Shown one piece after another: positions 43,182 through 50,495 of a stretch of DNA of 64,000 nucleotides. The number at the start of each line of letters is the position of its first letter. The first letter of the stretch is position 1. The DNA lies in contig CAZKIA010000001.1 in assembly GCA_964552765.1 (NCBI GenBank), forward strand, positions 1-64,000, given 5' to 3'. Source of the DNA: JAPUDQ01 sp964552765 (GTDB lineage: Bacteria > Patescibacteriota > Saccharimonadia > Saccharimonadales > Saccharimonadaceae). The notes under the pieces are model-generated. The model was not told where the DNA came from. It was given only the letters and a program-made list of their open reading frames with translations, and did not search any database. The position numbers and the translations under genes are program-made.

Positions 43182-43200
43182 GCCCTCTCCTCTCTTCTGA

Positions 43201-43245
43201 GGTGGGTGGCTAGCGGGAGTGTTACCTCATCACCAGCCACCCACC
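43201..43245 (-). other. Intercistronic hairpin after the VirB2-like gene
   Basis: A perfect 11-bp stem (GGTGGGTGGCT, 43201-43211, with 43235-43245) sits 13 bp after the stop of the small pilin-like gene. It has no T-run. Such hairpins often protect an upstream pilin mRNA from 3' exonucleases and so raise its level over the downstream genes. Confidence 0.65.
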
Positions 43246-43257
43246 GCGGTGTCATGA

Positions 43258-43602
43258 CTAGAACATTCCGAAGACTGCTCCGATGATCAAGATGAAGAGT
43301 GGAAGACCGATCAGGATCGCCGCCAGTCCGTACACGATGTTGAGCATGAACTGCGCGGCACCTTCCCGCTTGTGCTGGTGTTTACCGGCAAAGACGATCA
43401 TTGCCGCGGCAACCGCGAACATGATGATTGAGATGATGATCACAGCCCCAAGGCCCATGCCGGTGATCTTGGCCATTGGCTCCTTCAGGGGCCCCAGCCA
43501 AGCCACATCGGGCTTGCCGATCCACCCCGAGAAGGGGTTGTTCGGATCTGGTGCCGCAGGCAATGCTGCCACTGCGGTGAGGTACTGCAAATGTGCAAAC
43601 AT
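43258..43602 (-). CDS. VirB2/TrbC-like small membrane protein (candidate pilin)
   Basis: A 114-residue protein: short hydrophobic N-terminus ending in AVAALPAAP (possible signal peptide), a polar region, then two membrane helices (GMGLGAVIIISIIMFAVAAAMIVF and FMLNIVYGLAAILIGLPLFILIIGAVFGMF) separated by a basic GKHQHKREG loop. This helix-basic loop-helix hairpin is the VirB2/TrbC pilin pattern. The ATG at 43600-43602 has AAGGAG upstream. A strong hairpin follows the gene. Confidence 0.7.
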   Translation of the reverse strand: MFAHLQYLTAVAALPAAPDPNNPFSGWIGKPDVAWLGPLKEPMAKITGMGLGAVIIISIIMFAVAAAMIVFAGKHQHKREGAAQFMLNIVYGLAAILIGLPLFILIIGAVFGMF

Positions 43603-43676
43603 GCTGTACTCCTTCTTGCTCGTTTCGTCATGCGTGACGAAAATGGGATTGATCACACTCGAGAATCTTGCAACTG

Positions 43677-44927
43677 TTAGTCGCATTCTGCTCGATAGGG
43701 ACTGAGTGGAGCCTTCTGGGCCATCTCGATCATGAGGTTGTCACGCTCGAGGCCAGCCAAGTAGGTCCTGCGGTGCAGATTGATCGGGTCAATGACACGC
43801 ACAGGCTGTACCTGACACGTGCCCCGTGATGTCTTGAGCGGAGCCAAGAATTTGTCATACGGAATGACAACAACCTGCTCCACCGGGTGACCATCAAAAA
43901 ATTCAGCGTAGTAGCGACGAATCTCGTCGATACGTCGGCGCGAACCCTGATAGCCATTGACGACCACGAGCGACCGCGAGACGATCTCGGGGTTGATACG
44001 ACGAAAAGTCCGCATGGTGTCACGCGCATCTTCTGCCGAGTTTTCCTGCCATGGCAAGAAATCGAACTTGACGACATGCGCCAAGCCAAGAGCTGCCGCA
44101 GCAACGCCTCTCTCCAGAAGATTTCCAAGGTCGATGACCAAGGTGTGACTCGTACGCCACGTACTGAAGAAAAGGCTGGATGCCTCGTCAACTGTCAGCT
44201 CGGTGTTGTTCGCACGACTGAGGTCATCATCCGATGCAATGCACCGGACGTTAGTCAGTCGCGGGTGATGTCCGAGGTGTTGGATCATGACCTGGTGGTC
44301 AAAATCCTCCCCTAGGATTTTCAACGCCGTACGAACGGTCGGCGTCTTTGTCTCGTCGATACCGAGTCGGCTGCAACTGTTGCCTTTGGCTTGGTTGCCG
44401 TCGATCACGGTGATGACTTGACCCGTGACTGCTGCCATGGACGTTGCCGTACAGGCTGCGCTGGTCGATTTGCTGGCGCCGCCTTTTTGATTGGCGTCGA
44501 GCACGATAAGCCGCTGCTCATCACTGAGGTGACGTTGTTTCTGCTCGGCCAGCGTGATCTTTTCCCGCAGACTTGGCTGCAAGATCAACCACGACCAGCC
44601 AAACAGCTGATACAGGTGACGGAGCAAATAGCGATGAAGCACTGCTCGGACTCCCATAGTCGGCGCTTGACCGACAAGTTGTTGACTCTTGCGGACACGC
44701 TTCTGAGTCGGCAGTCGAGTTGACGGGGTTTCCGCCACCTCATGAACTACCTTCTCTTTAGGTGCCTCTTTTGGTTGCACACGTTTGCGAATACCGATGA
44801 TCTTGAGCGGACCACCCGTGAACTGCTCGGAAGCAATCTCTGGTGCTGGCTCGATCTCTTGATCAGTACCACGTGTCGCAGATGGACCAAGTCGAGTCCC
44901 GGCAGGGCCCGATGTGATCACTGACAT
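43677..44927 (-). CDS. ParA/MinD-like P-loop ATPase of the T4SS operon
   Basis: A 416-residue protein. About 135 basic, low-complexity residues with one weak hydrophobic stretch (YQLFGWSWLILQ) precede the ATPase domain. The deviant Walker A motif KGGASKST (148-155) in LDANQKGGASKST and a VIDLGN Walker B-like strand place it in the ParA/MinD family. Such proteins position secretion machinery or DNA; similar ones occur in actinobacterial secretion loci. AAAAGGAGACACC precedes the ATG. Confidence 0.82.
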   Translation of the reverse strand: MSVITSGPAGTRLGPSATRGTDQEIEPAPEIASEQFTGGPLKIIGIRKRVQPKEAPKEKVVHEVAETPSTRLPTQKRVRKSQQLVGQAPTMGVRAVLHRYLLRHLYQLFGWSWLILQPSLREKITLAEQKQRHLSDEQRLIVLDANQKGGASKSTSAACTATSMAAVTGQVITVIDGNQAKGNSCSRLGIDETKTPTVRTALKILGEDFDHQVMIQHLGHHPRLTNVRCIASDDDLSRANNTELTVDEASSLFFSTWRTSHTLVIDLGNLLERGVAAAALGLAHVVKFDFLPWQENSAEDARDTMRTFRRINPEIVSRSLVVVNGYQGSRRRIDEIRRYYAEFFDGHPVEQVVVIPYDKFLAPLKTSRGTCQVQPVRVIDPINLHRRTYLAGLERDNLMIEMAQKAPLSPYRAECD

Positions 44928-44944
44928 GGTGTCTCCTTTTGTAG

Positions 44945-45258
44945 ACGGGTTTGGTAGTTAACCAATGAATAGTTAAGGTGCGCGTTCCCCTTGCCTGGTG
45001 TGACGTACGACCTCAACGCACCTTGTGTGATGTGGCTGATATATGCCGCAACGCCAGCGATATATCGTGTCGTTGGAGTAGCGGCATATATAAACCGATT
45101 TCAAAAGGTAATACGGAGGACAAGCGAACCACGCTATAAGGGCCGGATTCTTATCCGGTTATGATGATAAAAGTAGCTTGAATCGTCATAATCGAATAAC
45201 AATGGTTGTATCATGTCAGACCACATACACCCAAGGTAAGGTTTCGGCAAACGCCGAA
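44945..45258 (-). other. Structured 5' region upstream of the ParA-like gene
   Basis: This 400-bp gap holds no credible gene. It contains AAGGTGCG/CGCACCTT, a TATATGCCGC/GCGGCATATA stem around 45048-45100, CCGGAT-TCTT-ATCCGG near 45142, and a TTCGGC-AAAC-GCCGAA tetraloop hairpin (45243-45258). No clear promoter was found, so it may be part of the long T4SS transcript. Confidence 0.55.
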
Positions 45259-45331
45259 TGATGAGAAGCCTAGCTGGCTGCTAGGATGCTCACGCCCCAG
45301 GTAGGGGCGCCGGCATCGATACTTCTCATCA
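45259..45331 (-). ncRNA. Candidate structured RNA at the end of the sortase gene
   Basis: A closing 10-bp stem (45259-45268 with 45322-45331) encloses two perfect hairpins, CCTAG/CTAGG (45269-45285) and GCCCC/GGGGC (45294-45308), and a palindromic GCCGGC. This makes a multi-branch junction of about 73 nt. The closing stem includes the sortase stop codon. I cannot match it to a known RNA family. It could be a 3' UTR-derived small RNA or a processing site. Confidence 0.45.
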
Positions 45332-46198
45332 TCCGGACGTCTGCGGTTGCGGCATTTGCCCGAGCCACACGAGAGTATTATCCTCATGCGAATATCCCTG
45401 GACTGCGCCGCTACATGTCCCGAGCACACCGACGGCGCCCTCAGGAACGTTGGCGAGCTCTGCGCCGAAGGCATTACCAGCCTTAGACAAGCCGGGCACT
45501 ACCTTCAGTACCTGCAAGTGAAGCTGCGAACCATCGGCCGCCGTGAGGATCACGGCAGCGCCTGGCGTCAGCTTCGGCAAGTCCTTGAACGACCCCGTCG
45601 TGTCATTGAGCTCGGTGTGACCAAGCATGACGGGCGGTAGATCACCTGGTCTTAGGGCGGGCCCAATTGGGTTCGGGCCATTGTTCCACCAGGTGACCGC
45701 CATCATAGGGTCAATGGGTTTGCCGTAGCTCGGACGACCTGGCACAACGTCCAGGTCACCTTGGGCTGGCACACCCCACTTGGTGTCGGTACTTGGTTTG
45801 GGATACACAATCGTATCCAACTGATCCCATGCGGGCCCAGCCGGGATGACGATGTGCACAGGAACAATTGCCACTGCCGCTGGCTGCGGCGTGACGGACG
45901 GCGACGCCGTCGCAGACGAGCTTGCGCTCGGTGTCTGCGACGGCGCCATGCTCGACTGAACAGTTGGCGTCGGTGAAGCACTGTGTACCACTGTTGCAGC
46001 TGTCGCATACCGATTCTTCTGGTGATCGAGATAGGCCTCACGGCCTACATTCCACCCGATTCCCACAAGAATGAGCGCCACGCACCAGGCCAAGCTGATA
46101 CTTGGCCTGATCTGATAAGCCCGCCCTATGTCGCTCCAACCAAAGATCAGTCGGCGCAGCACATGAAACGGACTACCAGACTGGTCTTTGCTAGGCAC
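45329..46198 (-). CDS. Sortase-family transpeptidase (class E/F-like) with atypical active site
   Basis: A 289-residue protein with a membrane helix (about 34-51), a Ser/Thr/Pro linker (70-105) and a sortase domain. The catalytic His194 is in VMLGHTELN and Cys262 in VGVLGTCSG. The third residue, an Arg normally in a YRDN-like strand, is not present: the segment reads GYSHEDNTLVWLG. The gene directly follows a cell-surface protein that ends in an LRSTG-hydrophobic-RR signal, its likely substrate. The sortase would attach it to the wall or to the T4SS surface structure. Confidence 0.8.
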   Translation of the reverse strand: MPSKDQSGSPFHVLRRLIFGWSDIGRAYQIRPSISLAWCVALILVGIGWNVGREAYLDHQKNRYATAATVVHSASPTPTVQSSMAPSQTPSASSSATASPSVTPQPAAVAIVPVHIVIPAGPAWDQLDTIVYPKPSTDTKWGVPAQGDLDVVPGRPSYGKPIDPMMAVTWWNNGPNPIGPALRPGDLPPVMLGHTELNDTTGSFKDLPKLTPGAAVILTAADGSQLHLQVLKVVPGLSKAGNAFGAELANVPEGAVGVLGTCSGAVQGYSHEDNTLVWLGQMPQPQTSG

Positions 46199-46200
46199 GG

Positions 46201-47451
46201 TCAGATCCGTGACATCTCACGACGCCACAGGAATGTGACCATGAGCATGACCACGCCAAGACCGATCGAACCCAAGCTCATCAGGCCAATTGGCCCAGTC
46301 GAGCGCAGTACGAACATCATCGGCAAGTCAGTCGACGGCGGAGCTGCAGGCAGCGTCTTCATGGGCTGCTCTGGAGTGACGGTCGGAGCCGCCTTGCACC
46401 CCAGCGCGACCAGCTCGGCATCGGAGTACTTGTGTGAGTACTCCTTCTCCGAGTAGGTCGGCGCCTGTGCGACACCACCGATTGTCACGATGGTTTTCAC
46501 CTGAGTGTAGGTACCCACGCAGTCATCAGTGCCCGTGACAATCTCTGTCTTCTTGTTGACGCAGTCCTTGGTGTTGGCCTGCTCCTCCTTGGTCTTGTCA
46601 CGAACCTTGACGGGCTCACTGGTTTTCACAACCGGCTCACCCTGTATCCACTTCCAGTTCTTCTCATCCTTGACGAAGGTGATCGTCGTGGTCTGCGTCG
46701 CCTCGTAAACGGCGTAGCAGTCCTCCGACGGGATCTTCTTCACGGTGATGATCGGTTCTGGCTGAGGTGGAAATTCGCACTTCTGCGCCTTCCTCTCCTC
46801 GGGTGTGGTGTCACGAACGACCACCCACTGACCTTCGGTCTTGGTGGCCTTGTCGGGATTCGGCACCCACTTCTCGGATGCTTCGTCCCACTTGGACGGC
46901 GTGCTGATGCTGTCCGTCGCCTTGTAGACCTTGTCGCAATCCGACTTGTCGCGATCGACAGTCGTCACGACGGGTGGTGGCTCGTTCGGCTTGCACTTCG
47001 GCGGCTTGACGACACGAGATGCGATCTCGATTGCCTGAGCATGGGCATCGCCCAGCTTCATGCCACCTTGCGCCTTGAGGGCAGCGAAATGTGCTGCGTA
47101 GTCACCTTCGGTTGCCTCGATGTCCTCCTGGTAGTACTCACGACCAGTTGGCGTGCAGGCGGGTGTACCGCCAACCAATGTCTGCCACTGCCCTCCGGAC
47201 GAACGGATATTGGCATCCGTAACCCCATCGGCCAGCTTGAACGACAGCGTGGCAGTCGCACCCGTGTAGTTCGTGATGCGACCCCAATACACCCAGTCGA
47301 TTGCTCGGTAGGTGTAGTCGTCGGCCGTTGCCGACGCTGCGCTGGCGAACTCCAAACTGCCGAGGCCGATGAGTGTCATCGACAACAACAGCATCAGGAC
47401 TCGCCGCAGCGACCTGCCAACACGTGGTCGGCGATGTGTGCCTTGGCCCAT
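46201..47451 (-). CDS. Large secreted surface protein with C-terminal sorting-like signal
   Basis: A 416-residue protein, the first gene of the T4SS operon. It has a signal peptide (RRVLMLLLSMTLIGLGSLEFASA), then a domain of about 130 residues, then three related segments of about 70 residues. Each segment has a Cys before a T-P-E-E-R/T-K-E-E-Q-like motif and a V-x-V-R-D-x-T core. The C-terminus reads LRSTGP (382-387), a hydrophobic stretch and RREMSRI, which resembles an LPxTG cell-wall sorting signal with Pro replaced by Arg. The next gene encodes a sortase. It may be a surface adhesin or the outer part of the secretion apparatus. Confidence 0.75.
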   Translation of the reverse strand: MGQGTHRRPRVGRSLRRVLMLLLSMTLIGLGSLEFASAASATADDYTYRAIDWVYWGRITNYTGATATLSFKLADGVTDANIRSSGGQWQTLVGGTPACTPTGREYYQEDIEATEGDYAAHFAALKAQGGMKLGDAHAQAIEIASRVVKPPKCKPNEPPPVVTTVDRDKSDCDKVYKATDSISTPSKWDEASEKWVPNPDKATKTEGQWVVVRDTTPEERKAQKCEFPPQPEPIITVKKIPSEDCYAVYEATQTTTITFVKDEKNWKWIQGEPVVKTSEPVKVRDKTKEEQANTKDCVNKKTEIVTGTDDCVGTYTQVKTIVTIGGVAQAPTYSEKEYSHKYSDAELVALGCKAAPTVTPEQPMKTLPAAPPSTDLPMMFVLRSTGPIGLMSLGSIGLGVVMLMVTFLWRREMSRI

Positions 47452-47457
47452 AGCTGA

Positions 47458-48003
47458 GCCTCCTTATCTTCAAGTCAACTCCCCGATATCTCGTCATTGA
47501 GCTATCGTAAGAGCCTGTACTAGGGTTCCCCCAGTGCCAGAGTAGTGGCACGACGTATCATGACATTACTCCAGCACTGGCATCGCCCTTGTATGTAGTC
47601 TGACATGTTAAGGTGCCTCATAAGCAAAAGGGTGACCACACGTAAACCGTACGACCACCCTCTATATGCCCATTTGACAAACAAAGTTTAACATATATCT
47701 TAATAATTATCAACAATTGTCAATGCATAAGCGCGATGAATGATTTATGATCCCTCGGTGAAGATATTTTATTACTTATAACAGAGCTATCAAGAGAATA
47801 TTTTGCGTATATTAACTATTTAGGGATGAGAGGAACTATCGGCTAAAGCCTCTTCTGCTCGCTCATTTTGTCAAACGCAAGCTTTCACAAAATTTCACTT
47901 CGCTCCACGAACCTCCACGCTACAATCCGCTGAAGCAGATTTGCGTGAAGAACCAAGCCCAACAGATACTTACCATAACTAAAACCCAGTACAAGACTGG
48001 GTT
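47458..48003. other. Non-coding region upstream of the T4SS operon
   Basis: No credible gene is seen over 540 bp. It holds the T4SS promoter (separate entry), an AGGGTG/CACCCT hairpin (about 47627-47663), a nested CCAGTGC/GCACTGG and GTGCCA/TGGCAC structure (about 47530-47580), and an AT-rich stretch at 47670-47830. A short piece at about 47909-47921 repeats part of the tRNA-Leu T-arm (GAACCTCCACGC). Confidence 0.6.
47685..47713 (-). promoter_or_regulatory. Candidate promoter of the T4SS operon
   Basis: TTGATA (plus 47708-47713), a 17-bp spacer and TG-T-TAAACT (-10 at 47685-47690) point at the surface protein gene. An alternative TTGACA lies 10 bp further upstream. The leader would be about 230 nt and contains the hairpins noted for this region. 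Confidence 0.55.
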
Positions 48004-48007
48004 TTAG
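47983..48007. terminator. Terminator downstream of tRNA-Leu
   Basis: AAAACCCAGT pairs with ACTGGGTTTT across ACAAG. The T-runs on both strands make it a bidirectional intrinsic terminator. It lies next to the copied tRNA end at 48009. Confidence 0.8.
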
Positions 48008-48008
48008 T

Positions 48009-48030
48009 TATGGTGCGGATCAGAGGACTT
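48009..48030. repeat. Copy of the tRNA-Leu 3' end (possible attachment site)
   Basis: The segment TGGTGCGGATCAGAGGACTT repeats the 3' end of the tRNA-Leu gene with one mismatch (C for G). The real end is at 48148, 139 bp away and in the same orientation. No acceptor partner or anticodon arm is present, so it is not a second tRNA. Integrases that use tRNA 3' ends leave such copies. Confidence 0.7.
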
Positions 48031-48147
48031 GGCGTAGAAGCGAGCCCTGCGAGCGCTAGCTCCACCCTTTGCTACAAGCAAAAGTAGTGGAGGTTCGAGT
48101 ACTCTCAGATATATAAAACTCCGGTGCGATAACCGGAGACTTATATC

Positions 48148-48232
48148 TGGTGCGGATGAGAGGACTTGAACCTCCACGCCGTAAGGCATATGCTCCTAAG
48201 GCATACGTGTATACCAATTTCACCACATCCGC
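48148..48232 (-). tRNA. tRNA-Leu (anticodon UAG)
   Basis: An 85-nt class II tRNA with a 7-bp acceptor stem (GCGGATG with CATCCGC), a D-loop containing AATTGG, and an anticodon loop CTTAGGA that gives anticodon UAG. A variable arm follows, then the T-arm GGAGG-TTCAAGT-CCTCT. CCA is encoded. It reads leucine CUN codons. Confidence 0.95.
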
Positions 48233-48279
48233 GTACACTATATCTTATTATATTGGCTCGCTATTGGCGAGGGATATCA

Positions 48280-49095
48280 CTAGAATTGTGTAAATATCTT
48301 GCCTTTTGGTTGGTCAAAGTACTCTTGATCACTCAACCCAATAGGAGTCTGCAACATTTCAACTCGTTTTTTCTTATTTGCCGGTGTACGCGCCCAGCGC
48401 TTCAGGTTATCCTCGAGGGCAGGCTGCGCTATACACCGATGCTTATTTACCTTCTGAAATGTATCTTCGATCCGCAGCGGTGTCCAAATAAGGTAATAGA
48501 GCATATCGTGCTTCATAACGACCGTTGCATCAAACGGTGCATTATCAAGTGGCAGCAAGGCATCTGGCGATAGTATCGTCATCGCATCTATCTCATTGCC
48601 TTTGGTCGTAAAGATATCGTAATCATCATCCACGATACCTTCAATTGACAGCAAGCTTTGTCGTTCAACGAGCTGAGCAAAAAATCTCAATGCCAGCCCC
48701 TGGTAATTTGTTCGTCGCATCAGAATATGCGGCGCATATTCGGTCATCGTAAAGGCATATATTGTAATAAATGCATCAATTCCATTCCCTGTTCTGATAG
48801 AAAACCAGTCATCACCAGCAATAACATCCTCATAGCCCCTCGGTGGTTGCTGTAGTACTGCATTTACGACTCGCTGGCGATCTTCGCGTAACCAACCGGT
48901 GTTCTCTGAAAATGATACATTACGACCTACTGCTTCTCTAATCTTGCTCTGACGAGAGCCGGATATCCCTGTCTCATCTCCCCATTCTGAGACTCTATAT
49001 TTCTTGATAAAATATATCCCACCGCCCCATCCAATCGCTATAAAGGCAACAAATGAGGCAATAATCACACCATCGAGTATCGTGAACTCATTCAT
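48280..49095 (-). CDS. Membrane-anchored protein of unknown function
   Basis: A 271-residue protein with one N-terminal helix (about 8-30) and a cytoplasmic or external alpha/beta domain with no recognised motif. It contains repeated hydrophobic-acidic strands and a basic tail (NLKRWARTPANKKKRVEM). The ATG at 49093-49095 is taken as start; a TTG three codons upstream is possible. It lies between tRNA-Leu and rsmD. Confidence 0.65.
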   Translation of the reverse strand: MNEFTILDGVIIASFVAFIAIGWGGGIYFIKKYRVSEWGDETGISGSRQSKIREAVGRNVSFSENTGWLREDRQRVVNAVLQQPPRGYEDVIAGDDWFSIRTGNGIDAFITIYAFTMTEYAPHILMRRTNYQGLALRFFAQLVERQSLLSIEGIVDDDYDIFTTKGNEIDAMTILSPDALLPLDNAPFDATVVMKHDMLYYLIWTPLRIEDTFQKVNKHRCIAQPALEDNLKRWARTPANKKKRVEMLQTPIGLSDQEYFDQPKGKIFTQF

Positions 49096-49113
49096 AACAA
49101 ACAAAAAACACCA

Positions 49114-49659
49114 TTACTCGGTGTCCTCTAGGCGGTAGAAGGCCAGCGCCGCGTCTCCGTAACTACGATTGTCCACCACAACAACTCCATTAACGGTCGG
49201 CGCCGACTCCCTACCTGGATATGATAATATCATAAGCCCTTTCGGTTTCAAATGGTTTTTGAGGCGAAATACTGTGGATAACTGCAAATCATTGTACGGT
49301 GGGTCAGCAAATATGAGATCAAACTGCGCATCAGGCGCAGTTTCGTCCCATCCAGCCACACTTCCCCTGATCAGTTTCGCTTCATTTTGTACGCCTAGTG
49401 TTGCTATATTTTCATCAATCACTTGTTGGGCCTTGCGATCGCGCTCAATAAACGTTGTGGATTTTGCACCACGACTCAGCGCCTCAAGTCCTAATGACCC
49501 TGAACCAGCAAAGGCATCGAGTACCGCGAGGCCAGATATATCTCCGATAATATTAAATAGCGACCCCCGAATGCGATCTCCCATTGGATGCGTCTTGTAG
49601 CTATCGCTTGTCGCGATGATTCGACCACCGAACCTCCCAGAAATAATACGTAGGCTCAT
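49114..49659 (-). CDS. rsmD: 16S rRNA (guanine-966-N2)-methyltransferase RsmD
   Basis: A 181-residue Rossmann-fold methyltransferase that modifies G966 in the 30S head. MSLRIISGRFGGR and THPMGDRIRGSLFNIIG are the family N-terminus. The SAM motif is LDAFAGSGSLGLEALSRGA and the catalytic motif is FADPPY. The start overlaps the stop of the upstream gene as ATGA. Confidence 0.93.
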   Translation of the reverse strand: MSLRIISGRFGGRIIATSDSYKTHPMGDRIRGSLFNIIGDISGLAVLDAFAGSGSLGLEALSRGAKSTTFIERDRKAQQVIDENIATLGVQNEAKLIRGSVAGWDETAPDAQFDLIFADPPYNDLQLSTVFRLKNHLKPKGLMILSYPGRESAPTVNGVVVVDNRSYGDAALAFYRLEDTE

Positions 49660-50483
49660 GTTTTTTTAGCGGCTCGTTTATCTGCCGCCCGTTCACTCGC
49701 AATGTACCATGCCACCATCACCGTCTGGATGATCAATGGAGCGAGAATCGTCCGTGTCTGATGCGCCAAATGACGATTCCACCCCGCACGGTGAAATTCA
49801 TCGTACATATGCAAATCATAGGTTTTTAGCACACTCTCACGCATAATCGACTCAAAGCCGTCTTTTTTTGCCCGCACAATCATATCGCCATGAGGCATGA
49901 CATCAGCAAATTTTAGCGTCGAGATCGTACTTGCCACACCAAACTCAAACATAACATGCGTCGTAAACACGCCTTTTGCGCCCCAATACTGCCAGTTTTT
50001 AGAGACTTGTTCGCGACGATTATCACCAGGGATGATATTTTTACTCTTGATGCTGGTACGCTCTTCCTTAGGATGCCCCCACAGCTCTTCTATTTTGTCA
50101 CCCAATGGGTAATGATGTGCGGGCGTCAGCCCATCGACAATTGCATGGCTCAGCCAGGCCGCTTCAAAGGCCGCTCGCTCACGATTATTCTCAACGAGTG
50201 ATGTCGTGAGGTTCACAATTTGATTATTAATGATCTCATACAGGGCGGTGTCTTCATCATTGAGCGGATCAACATAGTGCCACGGCTCATCTACGCTCGG
50301 GCTCTTGCGCTTGATGCCATCGGGGCCATTCATGCCTTCAAAATGCAAGATATCATGAATATCAGGAAAATACCGCCGTGCGGGGATCAGTTGATCAAGC
50401 TGTCGTCGAGCGACTCGGTCAATCTTTTGATGAGCACCCATAACGCGGCCTGATTTGATACGAAACGTAGAGCCAGAATACAT
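49656..50483 (-). CDS. Putative zinc-dependent phospholipase C / S1-P1 nuclease-like protein
   Basis: A 275-residue, mostly helical protein. W-H69-Y-V-D and H113-xxx-D117-xxxxx-H123 (in SHAIVDGLTPAHH) reproduce the spacing of zinc ligands in the PLC/S1-P1 nuclease fold, and a later helix carries more His. No signal peptide is seen, although those enzymes are usually secreted, so the activity is uncertain. Helices at the C-terminus (APLIIQTVMVAWYIA) may touch the membrane. It overlaps rsmD by four bases. Confidence 0.55.
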   Translation of the reverse strand: MYSGSTFRIKSGRVMGAHQKIDRVARRQLDQLIPARRYFPDIHDILHFEGMNGPDGIKRKSPSVDEPWHYVDPLNDEDTALYEIINNQIVNLTTSLVENNRERAAFEAAWLSHAIVDGLTPAHHYPLGDKIEELWGHPKEERTSIKSKNIIPGDNRREQVSKNWQYWGAKGVFTTHVMFEFGVASTISTLKFADVMPHGDMIVRAKKDGFESIMRESVLKTYDLHMYDEFHRAGWNRHLAHQTRTILAPLIIQTVMVAWYIASERAADKRAAKKT

Positions 50484-50495
50484 ATAGGTAATTTG

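Noticed and set aside
44945..45330. RNase P RNA, tmRNA or a known riboswitch in the 45-kb spacer
   Set aside because: Stems are present, but the conserved sequence elements of those RNAs that I know were not found.
48009..48095. A second tRNA gene next to tRNA-Leu
   Set aside because: Only the 3' end is similar. No matching 5' acceptor strand, D-arm or anticodon arm could be found on either strand.
48004..48238. Short minus-strand open frames over the tRNA
   Set aside because: They are translations of the tRNA gene and its copied end, a common artefact.
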